In this document: in pieces, positions 52,416 through 62,200 of the stretch | Position numbering within the stretch: position 1 is the stretch's first letter | Layout: each line of letters starts with the position of its first letter | DNA from: an uncultured Ruminococcus sp. | Lineage (GTDB): Bacteria > Bacillota > Clostridia > Oscillospirales > Ruminococcaceae | DNA: 64,000 bases | Reading direction: 5' to 3' | Assembly: GCA_949291125.1 (NCBI GenBank) | Contig: CASEUJ010000016.1 | Location: forward strand, 149,932 to 213,931 | Made by a program: the position numbers and the translations under genes | The notes under the pieces: model-generated | Told to the model about the DNA's origin: nothing | The model's input: only the letters and a program-made list of their open reading frames with translations | Database searches by the model: none

Positions 52416-53624
52416 CTAATCTTCTATTTTTTGTAGATACAAAAGACTTCGCTCTATGATCCCATTGAGATACGCAATCAGCGTCCCATAATTGGTATAG
52501 GGTACACCCTGTGCCGCAGCCAGTGCTGCACGATAGGTCATCTCCCGGCGGTTGAGCATACAGCCGCCACAGTGTACTACAAGCTGATATGGCGTGAGGT
52601 CGTCGGGAAAGGTGTCTCCGGAGGTAAAGTCGTATTGAAATGCTTTTCCCGTATGCGCGCCGATCCATTTCGGCAGCTTGACTGTGCCGATGTCCTCGCA
52701 TTGTCTGTGGTGCGTACAGCCCTCTGCAATCAGAATGCGGCTTTGCTCCGGGAGCATTTCAAGGGCATTCACGCCTTCGATTGCCTGTTTTAAGACACCC
52801 TTGAAGTTGGCGAACAGGATGGAGAAGGAGGTAAGCGGGATCTCTTCTGGCACGATCTCCTTTATCTGTGCGAACGCCTGACTATCTGTCACCACAAGTG
52901 TCGGCTGCTTTTGGAGCATACGCAGCGATGTCGCAAGCTGTTCTGGCTGGGTGACAAGGCACATGGCAGTGTCATCGAGAATTTCCCGGATTGCCTGCAC
53001 TTGCGGCAGTATCATCCGACCTTTCGGCGCAGAAGCATCGATGGGTGTTACCAGTACCACCAGATCCTCCGGCTTTAGCGTATTGCCAAAGATTTTGCGT
53101 GTACTCTGCTGTTCCAGCTCTTGCTGATAGAGCATGCTAAGACGATTTTTCAGTGTTTCGACTCCTTCGCCGGTGACGGCGCTGACGGCAATGGTGTTGT
53201 GGGGGATTTCGCATTTTGCCTGCACCAGATCGGACTTATTCCACACCGTTAGTGCTGGAATGTGCCGCAGCGAGAGCTGTTCGAGAAGCGCCGTATCTTC
53301 CGGCATCAGACCGACAGATGCATCCACTACCAATACCGCAAGATCAATGTGAGATAGTGTGCTTTTCGTGCGTGCGACGCGAAGTCCGCCGAGTTCACCG
53401 GTGTCATCCAGACCGGGTGTGTCGACGATCACCACTGCACCTATGGGAAGCAGCTCCATTGCCTTTTCCACCGGATCAGTCGTCGTACCGCGGACGTCAG
53501 ACACGATGGAGATCTGTTGACCCGTGACAGCATTGACAAGACTGGATTTTCCGGCGTTGCGTCTGCCGAAAAAGCCGATGTGTACCCGGTTGGCGCGCGG
53601 CGTTTCATTGCGCGATTGTTCCAT
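52416..53624 (-). CDS. hydF: [FeFe]-hydrogenase maturation GTPase HydF
   Basis: A 402-residue scaffold on which the 2Fe subcluster of the H-cluster is built before transfer to the hydrogenase. The N-terminal G domain has FFGRRNAGKSSLVNA (G1), VRGTTTDPV (G2), VDTPGLDDTGELG (G3) and WNKSDLV (G4). The C-terminal Fe-S domain has CTHHRQCEDIGTVK and VVHCGGCMLNRRE, which together give the CxH...HCxxC cluster ligands. The start has AAAGGAG upstream and lies inside the 3' end of the phzF gene (20-base overlap). hydG is two genes upstream; hydE is not in the window. Confidence 0.97.
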   Translation of the reverse strand: MEQSRNETPRANRVHIGFFGRRNAGKSSLVNAVTGQQISIVSDVRGTTTDPVEKAMELLPIGAVVIVDTPGLDDTGELGGLRVARTKSTLSHIDLAVLVVDASVGLMPEDTALLEQLSLRHIPALTVWNKSDLVQAKCEIPHNTIAVSAVTGEGVETLKNRLSMLYQQELEQQSTRKIFGNTLKPEDLVVLVTPIDASAPKGRMILPQVQAIREILDDTAMCLVTQPEQLATSLRMLQKQPTLVVTDSQAFAQIKEIVPEEIPLTSFSILFANFKGVLKQAIEGVNALEMLPEQSRILIAEGCTHHRQCEDIGTVKLPKWIGAHTGKAFQYDFTSGDTFPDDLTPYQLVVHCGGCMLNRREMTYRAALAAAQGVPYTNYGTLIAYLNGIIERSLLYLQKIED

Positions 53625-54423
53625 GGCTTTGCTCTCCTTTCTGTGTCGGAGGGATCATGATCTCTCCTTGTAGATACAGCGCTGCTTGTCCGGCGATTGT
53701 TACATCCGTTTTCCCTAAGGTGCAGTATAACACGCCTCCTCGCTGAGAACGCTGTTTTGCCACAAGTGTGGTCTTTCCCAGTTTGCCACACCAAAGTGGC
53801 ACTAAACTTGTGTGGGACGAACCGGTCACCGGGTCTTCTAGTCCGAGCGATGGACAGAAAAAGCGTGATACGAAGTCACAGTCTGTGCCCTGTGAAGTGA
53901 GTGTAATTCCGAGATATTCCGATAACTGCCTGAGCTTTTCATAATCTGGGACATAGTTCACAACTTCTTGCTCAGACGATACCATGACGCATAGATCCCG
54001 GGCACCGTAAAGTGAAACAGGCGTGATGCCAAGGGTGTCGATCAGTTCTGGTGTGATGGAAACCGGCGTGGGAGTACGTTTCGGGAATACCATCTCCAGA
54101 TGGCTGCCGTGCCGAGTGACACACAGCTTGCCGCTTACTGTAAAGAAGTTGACCGCTTCTGTCTTTGGTGCAAGAAATCGGAATACCACATAGGCGGCGG
54201 CAAGCGTGGCGTGTCCACACAGATCGATCTCAAATTTTGGCGTAAACCAGCGCAGCAGATAGGAATCCTCTACTGGCATTAGGAATGCCGTTTCAGAATA
54301 GCAATTCTCTGCAGCGATTTGCTGCATCACACTGTCAGGCAGCAGATCTTCCATCACGCAGACGCCGGCAGGGTTGCCGGAGAACAGCTGGTCAGTGAAG
54401 GCGTCGACGACATAATAGCGCAT
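53605..54423 (-). CDS. PhzF-family isomerase
   Basis: 272 residues of the PhzF/diaminopimelate-epimerase-like fold. It shows VDAFTDQLFSGNPAGVCVME at the N-terminus and the catalytic Glu region NCYSETAFLMP, WFTPKFEIDLCGHATLAAAYV, and the second-half DPVTGSSHTSLVPLW. Natural substrates of most PhzF proteins are unknown; isomerisation of a small metabolite is inferred from the family. The ATG has AAAGGAG upstream. It sits between hydG and hydF and overlaps hydF, which is an unusual context and may mean a link to hydrogenase-related metabolism or simply shared transcription. Confidence 0.93.
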   Translation of the reverse strand: MRYYVVDAFTDQLFSGNPAGVCVMEDLLPDSVMQQIAAENCYSETAFLMPVEDSYLLRWFTPKFEIDLCGHATLAAAYVVFRFLAPKTEAVNFFTVSGKLCVTRHGSHLEMVFPKRTPTPVSITPELIDTLGITPVSLYGARDLCVMVSSEQEVVNYVPDYEKLRQLSEYLGITLTSQGTDCDFVSRFFCPSLGLEDPVTGSSHTSLVPLWCGKLGKTTLVAKQRSQRGGVLYCTLGKTDVTIAGQAALYLQGEIMIPPTQKGEQSHGTIAQ

Positions 54424-54437
54424 AGAGTACTCCTTTC

Positions 54438-55856
54438 TCAGAATCGAAAGTCGCGCTTTCCTGCACTGATTTCACGCAGCAGTGTCTGTGTTTTCGTGCG
54501 CCGTGCTTCATCCGGAATTGCGGCAAGTTGTTTTTGAATAAAGACGTTACCGAGGGCTTTTGTATCGGGTGTGGCATAGTCCTCTAAGTATTCTTGTAAG
54601 GTGATCAAGGCGTTCGGATGGCAGAAATTCAGGATCTGCCCGCTCTTACAAAACGCCATAAACCGGTCGCCGGTACGCCCTTCCCGATAGCATGCCGTGC
54701 AAAAACTCGGAAGATAGCCGAGTTCCATGAGCCAGTGTATGACCTCATCGAGTGTGCGGCGGTCGCTGACATCGAACTGTGCCGAGTTTTCGTCTTCGGG
54801 TTCAGGGACATCATATCCGCCGACGCTGGTGCGCGAGCCGCCGCTGATCTGTGAGATGCCGAGCGGCAAAAGCCGTTCGCGTACCGCTTTGCTCTCTCGG
54901 GTGGAAATGATCATGCCGGTATAGGGAACACTGATGCGAATTAGCGCACAGATCTTTGCGAAGATATCGTCGTCAATACTGTTGTCAAAGTCGTTCGGAT
55001 CGATGTCATCTGCACGCTTGATCCGGGGAATGCTGATGGTGTGCGGTCCGACGCCGTGGACAGCTTCTAAGTGTTCGGCGTGCATGAGCAGCGCGACAAA
55101 GTCATAGTCGTAATGTTCCAGCCCAAACAGCACCCCGAGTCCCACGTCATCGATGCCGCCAGCCATGGCACGATCCATTGCTTCAGTGTGATAGGCATAG
55201 TTGTGCTTTGGTCCAGTCGGGTGTAGCTTTTCATAGCTCTCCTTGTGGTAGGTCTCCTGAAAGAGGACATATGTTCCGATGCCCGCCTCTTTGAGCATGT
55301 GGTATTCCTCTTCGGTTGTGGCAGCAATGTTGACGTTGACACGTCGGATTGCGCCGTTTTTGTGATGAATGTGATAGATTGTGTCAATGCATTCGAGGAT
55401 ATAGGAGATTGGGTTGTGGATGGGATCTTCGCCGGCTTCGATCGCAAGTCGCTTGTGTCCCATGTCTTGTAGCGCCGTGACCTCACGTATAATGTCCTCC
55501 TGCGTCAGCTTTTTGCGTACAATGTGTTTGTTTTTGGCGTGATAGGGGCAATAGGTGCAGCCGTTGACGCAATAGTTCGAGAGATAGAGCGGCGCGAAAA
55601 TGACAATACGGTTGCCATAGAAATCCAGCTTAATCTGCTTTGCCAAGCGGTTAATCTGCGTTATCACGTCCGGATCTTCACAGCGCAGCAGCACAGCGGC
55701 TTCTCGGTGAGAAAGTCCTTTTCGATGTGCAGCTTTTGCCAGAATTTCAGAGAGAAGAGCTTTATCGTCTTTATGCGCTTCAGCAAAAGACAGCGTGTCC
55801 ATGACTTCAGCGTGGGAGATAAATTCTTCCGCGCGTAGAGATTGCGGATTGTACAA
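54438..55856 (-). CDS. hydG: [FeFe]-hydrogenase maturase HydG (tyrosine lyase)
   Basis: A 472-residue radical-SAM enzyme that cleaves tyrosine to supply the CO and CN ligands of the H-cluster. The SAM-cluster motif CX3CX2C is C96-VNG-C100-TY-C103. The second cluster motif CX2CX22C is present near the C-terminus (CTAC ... NFC), in the order of known HydG. The start is a TTG at 55856 (MYNPQSLRAEEFI), matching the MYN start of homologues; the site upstream is weak (GAGGCGA). It is the first gene of hydG-phzF-hydF-membrane protein, behind a consensus promoter. Confidence 0.97.
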   Translation of the reverse strand: MYNPQSLRAEEFISHAEVMDTLSFAEAHKDDKALLSEILAKAAHRKGLSHREAAVLLRCEDPDVITQINRLAKQIKLDFYGNRIVIFAPLYLSNYCVNGCTYCPYHAKNKHIVRKKLTQEDIIREVTALQDMGHKRLAIEAGEDPIHNPISYILECIDTIYHIHHKNGAIRRVNVNIAATTEEEYHMLKEAGIGTYVLFQETYHKESYEKLHPTGPKHNYAYHTEAMDRAMAGGIDDVGLGVLFGLEHYDYDFVALLMHAEHLEAVHGVGPHTISIPRIKRADDIDPNDFDNSIDDDIFAKICALIRISVPYTGMIISTRESKAVRERLLPLGISQISGGSRTSVGGYDVPEPEDENSAQFDVSDRRTLDEVIHWLMELGYLPSFCTACYREGRTGDRFMAFCKSGQILNFCHPNALITLQEYLEDYATPDTKALGNVFIQKQLAAIPDEARRTKTQTLLREISAGKRDFRF

Positions 55857-55911
55857 AATAAATCGCCTCGGTTTCGTCTAAATCCGGGAAGTGTATGAAT
55901 ACTATCCCAGT

Positions 55912-55926
55912 TGAGAATTGTTCTCA
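55912..55926. promoter_or_regulatory. Fur-type 7-1-7 palindrome at the hydG start site
   Basis: TGAGAAT-T-GTTCTCA, an inverted repeat of 7-1-7 form with one mismatch between arms, lies just downstream of the hydG -10 box. It differs from the Bacillus Fur box TGATAATNATTATCA at three positions. A Fur-family repressor bound here would block transcription, making hydrogenase maturation iron- or metal-responsive. Inference only. Confidence 0.5.
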
Positions 55927-55954
55927 TTATAGCACATTATGTGCCATTTGTCAA
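55926..55954 (-). promoter_or_regulatory. Promoter of the hydG operon
   Basis: Minus-strand TTGACA (55949-55954), a 17-base spacer and TATAAT (55926-55931), both perfect. The start site would be near 55919, about 65 bases before the TTG start. Confidence 0.88.
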
Positions 55955-56047
55955 TGAAGTGGGTGTTGCTGAATCCGGACAGTGTATAAAAAATGTGTTG
56001 TGCCCGCTTCCGGTCGGAGGTAAGCTGTCAATTCTGTTTTCTTTGAG

Positions 56048-56062
56048 ATAATAAGTTATTAT
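56048..56062. promoter_or_regulatory. Perfect AT palindrome between hydG and the second giant gene
   Basis: ATAATAA-G-TTATTAT is a perfect 7-1-7 palindrome lying between the divergent promoters of hydG and the giant surface protein. It resembles the general form of Fur/PerR/Zur boxes. The rest of this 429-base gap (55857-56285) holds only the promoters and AT-rich spacer. Confidence 0.4.
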
Positions 56063-56181
56063 GCTAAATATAGATGACGGTATATATAAATGAAAATAAC
56101 GGGAAGTGCGTAAAAGGATCCTACATAAATAAAATGCAATTTTGCGGAATTATTAAATTTAGGAATGTGTGAGAAGTCGTA

Positions 56182-56210
56182 TTGACTTAAAAAAGGTTTT
56201 CTTGTATAAT
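56182..56210 (+). promoter_or_regulatory. Promoter of the second giant surface protein
   Basis: TTGACT (56182-56187), a 17-base spacer and TATAAT (56205-56210), leaving a leader of about 70 bases before the ATG at 56286. Confidence 0.85.
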
Positions 56211-56285
56211 GGAATCGTTCAATTATGTCTTCTGTATGAAAAGGAAGCATATTGGAACAAACATATAGGAAGTGGAGGCATGCAT

Positions 56286-59200
56286 ATGAATGCAGCACGA
56301 CAGAAAACGCTTCGTGCAAGATGGATCAGTTTCCTTCTGGCGATTATTATGATCGTTGCCTGTGTTCCGTCAGCCATGTTTCAGGCATCGGCACGTGGCG
56401 GAATGCGCGAACCGATCGTCTTGACAAACGCAAGCGTGGAATTCCGGGATAGCAGTTTCCGGGAGATCAGTACAGTGGATTCTGGTGCAATGTTTTATCT
56501 GATGATCAGCATTGCCGGAAACAACGTAAACCAAGGCGGAGGTGGAGATCAAAGCGATAAATATCGCGTCTATATCACGGACGAAAATCTGCTATTACCG
56601 AACTTCGCCGGCAACGGCTTTGTGGATGGCGCGTCGTATAATGGCTATACCTTGCACTATGATGCACAAACTGGTCAGCGTTATATTGAGTTTGATATTC
56701 GCAATGGTTCTACACAAGTGATCCGTCTGCAAGCGCGGTTTGCCAATGGCATAACGCCGGACGGCGACAGCGCGACTGTGCAGCTGGTGCAGACATCGAC
56801 CAATAAAAAGGTAGAGAATACCATTATGGCGGATGCTGATCTGAATTGGAGTGCGTCTAAGTCGGAAAATCGCAATCAAATTACGGCACAAGAGCTGGCA
56901 AGCGGCACATCAGTGAACTATACTCTGAATGCGACGCCAAGTAACCCGACGAAATCCACGGGTGCATGGTGGGTGGAAGAGCTGACATTTTCGGACACCA
57001 TCACGCTCAATGGCATGACCTTTGCAAACGGCGCACAGACGACGATCGAAGCGGCGGTTAAGGCGGCAATTCAGAATGCTGGCTATAGTGAACCAGGGGA
57101 GCTACATGTGTCCGTAAGCGGCACAAAGGCGGATATTTCCTTCACCTTACAAAGCAAGAATACCAGCAAGGAAATGGATGCAGTGAGCCTGAATGTATCC
57201 ATGCCGCTGAATTCTGATACGGTGACACTTGGCAGCACAGATGGCACGATCACAAATCATCTGTCTGTAGGTGCAAAGCCCTATGGTACGAACAGTACCG
57301 TCAACATCGGCGGAAATTCCGTGGATCTGAATGTGAAAGCACCGGTTGGGGCACAGTTTTCGCTGAGTAAGACAGTGGATGACCAGAAACCCTATTATAT
57401 AACAGGCGACACTGTGACATTCACCATCTCTGCTACAAACTATGGGGATGCTGCTGGCGATATTACACTGACAGATAGCGTCCCGTCTGGTTTGACTTTG
57501 ACTAAGATTCAATCTGAAAACAGCAACGCTTCTGTGAGTGGAAATAGCATTACATTCAATAATGTTGCGCCGAATACAACGGTTTCTGCAACAGTAACGT
57601 GTCAGGTGACACAGGAAACGTCCGGTACATTGACCAATATGGTGACAGATAATTATGAGAATTCTGCATTGGCAAGTATTACGGCACGGGAAAATAAACC
57701 CATCATTACTGCGACAAAGTCCGGTTATGTGACATATAATGAACAGGATTTTGGACAGAATTACTATACAGGCATTTCTGGGCAGACTGCACATTATACG
57801 ATTACGATCACGAATAGTGGAGGAGTGAACGCAAGAGTTTCAGTGGATGATGATGTAAGCGATGATTTGCAAGATGTAACATATAAAGTTGGCAATGGCA
57901 CAGCGTCAAATACGTTGCCGAATATGGTAGATGTTCCGGCAGATTCTACGGTGACAATCGAAATTGAAGGAACTATTTTAGAATCTGCATCTAACGACAT
58001 TACGAATACAGCAACTGTAAATAATACCCCTACGAATTCAGTTATATTCACCGCAAAGAATCCTGCACCAGATCTGGACATTACCAAATCGGTTGATAAG
58101 ACCTCTTATGTGGTAGGCGATGAATTGACCTATACCATTATTGTATCAAATACTGGTACTATGGATGCTATGGATGTGACTGTTGAAGACCCGGCTATTA
58201 ATGGTTTTACTTACAAAATGTATTCGATGTCAAGTAGTTTGGAGGGCTCGAATAATAAGGCAACCAATCAACCTGTAACCGATGGGTTTACTGTGATACT
58301 TTCCAAACTTGCAGTGGGCGAAACAGTGACTATCATGCTAAAAGGCACGGTTAAGCCTGGTACAACTGGTCCCCTTACCAATACGGCTACATTGTCTTAT
58401 AACGAAGAAAAAAAGTTGTCGAACTCTGTCACCTCTAATAGGGATAATAGTGGAGATTATAAAGCTGAAAAATGGATCGTGGATGAGGACGGCAAAACAC
58501 TTGTGGATGCCAATGGGAATGTCACTGCTGGATTTGAAGGGTATTCTTCTGATGAGGATATTTACTTCTTGGTTAAATTTGAAAACAACAGCAGTGATAC
58601 GCTTAGTTACTTAAGAGTGATTGATTATTCATATGTTGTTTATCCTGCAAATGAAGGTATTAATGATGGAACACTCCAAGTTTCGGTATATGATTCCAGC
58701 GGTATAAATGGTGAAATATATTCTAAAGGTACAAGCTTAACTGAGAAAATAGGGTTTGCTGGAAATCATAACTGGTATATTGACCTCAATGAAATCAATA
58801 TACAGCCGGGTGGATTCATTACATTAAAAATTGAGTCAAAGACAAATGCTGGAATAAATGATTCATGGATGACTAATTATCGATGCAACAATGTTGCATT
58901 TTCTCAGAACAATTGGGATATCAGTTATGATAGCGGATTAGCACAAGCTAAAGTGGATATTCCTTATAAAGCTTCTTTCTCCACTTCAAAATCACTTGAC
59001 GACACAATCACAGCAACACAAAATCTTTCTGACAAGACATTACAACAAATTCAAGGATCACAATATGTATGGAATATTACACTTACTCCAAATGATCAAG
59101 ATACAATAGATTACTCTAATAAAACTTTTACCATTACAGACAATCTGCCGGAAGGCATGGAATATGTAAGTGATTCTATCAATGGAATCAATGTAAATCA

Positions 59201-62200
59201 AAGTAGGATAGACGCAGTACAAAATGGACAGACGCTTACTATTACATTTATTCCCACAGTAACACTAAGTGGAAATTCAGAGAACGTTACGATCTCCTAT
59301 GACACAAAACTCACCAACGAAAAAGCATACGAATACTACACCCATGAGGGAAAACTGAACGAAACACTTACCAACACCGTAAATATGGTCACCTACACCA
59401 ACGATGATGGAAACATAATCGAAAAGATTCCAAATGCTTCTGCTTCTATTACATTCCAGAAGCTTGCGCCTGCCCCCGGCTTTGCCAAGTTCGCTTATGC
59501 ATCCTTTGCAGGGACGGAGTATACAGAAGGTGATACCCCACTCCAGTCCGTTAAAAACGGCTATATCACCGCCGGCGATACGCTGATCTGGCGTGCGGTG
59601 GTATATAACGGCAATGGCGAAAGCGAGGATATTGCCACGCTGAAGAACTATAGCGTTACGGACATGTTGCCATCGAATTATAGCTATTCCAATTCAACTG
59701 GCTATTCCAATACCATTAAAGTTTACAGCATTGGTTCCGATGGGTTGCCAAAGGATGTATTAAGAGAGGTGCCTTGGGTTGATCCAACTCCCAATGGCAA
59801 AAATTACATTTGGACATTTGATAATGATGCATATAATCTTGCCCCCAACGAATGTCTAGTGATCGAATTTGCCACAACCGCGGACACCGCAAAAGAGGGT
59901 GTTATCACTAACCGCGGCTATGCGACAATCTTGCAGGACTTTGCAGTGACCGATGTGGTTGCCGGTGAAAAGCAGGACAGCAATATCTATAGCAATGCAA
60001 ACTATAATATCGCAGGTCTGACTACCGAATCGTGGAAGACGATTACGTACAACAATCAAGGGCACAATGGTGATCCACACACAGACCCTATGAATGATAC
60101 CGGTGAAAGTCGCAATCCGCTGCATAACTATGTTCAGGGCATGCAGGGTGAGAATGTGACCTATACGTTGAATATCACCAATAATTCGCCGCTTCCTCTG
60201 GAAAATATGACGATCATTGATCGTTTACCCTATGTGGGGGATATAGGTCTGGTTTCTGGCTATGACAGAAATTCTGCCTTTGCAGTGGATCTGGTAAGCA
60301 TTGATCGTGTACAGATTGGTGATACACCAATTTCACTAAGCGATTGTACAATTGATTACTCCACCGATAAGACGTCTACATTGGATGAATATTCCAAAGA
60401 CTGGATCGGTCAGAACGATGTCATGACCTGGACGAACAATGTCACCAATGCAGTAAACTTCCGGATTCAGCTGGGCAATGCTATAGTGGAAAGCGGAAAA
60501 ACCGTAACCATTACCGTAACTGCCAAAGTCCCCAGCTATGTTGTAAACACCGGCGAAAGCAATATCGCATGGAACAGCTTTGCCTATGCATATCAGAATA
60601 CGGATGTGCTTGGAGATACCGTTATGGTTGCGGAACCGGCAAAGGTTGGTGTTTGGGTGGATACGCCGACAGATACAATTGACATTCAGATCGATAAAAC
60701 GCTGAGTGATGCAGAATCTACCGCAAAAACTTTCTACTTTGCTTTGTATGAGGATGAAAACTATGGCAGTCGTATTAGTGACATTGTTTCCCTGACGTTG
60801 CCTGCCGGGACAACAAGCGGCACAGTGAACATGGAAGATGTCAAACTCTCGGAACTGCCTGTAAGTAATGCAAACAATGTTTATCTATTGGAATGCGATA
60901 AATATGGCAATCCCATTTTGAACTATGAGGTAACTTATTCAAACAACAAAATTTCTACGGCAGAGAATACTGACAAAACTGTCACCGTCAAAAACACTAA
61001 GCAAACTGGCAACATTACTCTGACCAAAACATTGGCAGCTGAAAATGGCACTCCTACTGGGGATACCTTTTACTTTGCACTTTTCACAAAGAATGGAGAT
61101 AACTATATCCGCTATGAGGATGTACCGGTACAGTCCTTGAAGCTGGATCAAACAAACCCCATCGATGAAGTCACATTCAACGATGTACCGATAGGCGTGG
61201 ATTTCTACGTGTTGGAAACTAATTTCAATGGTGTGATTGCGGACAACAATTTTGCAACCTATACTTCGGATGCTGGAATTAATTATGAAGTAACATATGG
61301 TGATTCCACTGCATCTCCTGAAGCTGTACAGGCCGGTGGAACTTGCACCATCACCAACACCGAACAGGTGGACTATCGCATCACTGTCAGAAAGGTGTTA
61401 ATCTCAGAGGATATCCAGACTGCACCAACCTTTACAGTGGGATTGTTTAACAATGCAGATGGAACAGGTACGCCGCTTCAGAAGGCAACTGTCACCGCTG
61501 GTGGCGAAGTGACATTTGATGAACTGAAAGCAAACACTGGATATTATGTTTATGAACTGGATGAAAATGGAAATATCGTGGCGGATAGCTTTATAAAATC
61601 CATCTATGAAACAACAGAACCGGATGAAAATGGTAATCTTTCGGAAAAAGCATACACATTCTATCCTTCTTACAATGGCTGTGGCAATCAGGTAATTACA
61701 TTGACTGGTTCTGCACCACAGGCGAATGCAGTGATCACCAATAGCACGGTAAGCCCACTGGAAATTACTGTAACAAAGTATGCATACAGTGATGGTGCAG
61801 CTGTTTCAGATCATGAACCAACCATTGGATTGTATCAGCTAAAATCAGATGCTACAGATCTGGACGATCCTGCTTCTTATGAGCTGGTTGAAAATGTGAA
61901 ACCGCTGATCTTGACAACGGATAAGAACGGTTATGCGGAAGGCAAATTTACTGGTTTGAAGGCTGGTATTTATTACGTCTTTGAACAAGATGATGATGGA
62001 AATATTATTTTCAACGGTAATACAGCTACAGTTAACAACAGTATTTATGTGACCGAATATTCTGGCAATAATCTAATCGAGCTGTCCGACAATGTGCCGG
62101 GTTCGATTGGAATTACAGACACCCACAGTACAACACCAGCTTTGACCTTTGCAAAACAGGATGTCAACGGTAATCCGTTCCTCAATGCATCCTTGACGAT

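Noticed and set aside
56048-56062. Rho-independent terminator between hydG and the giant gene
   Set aside because: The palindrome is AT-only with a one-base centre and cannot form a stable RNA hairpin; a protein-binding site is more likely.
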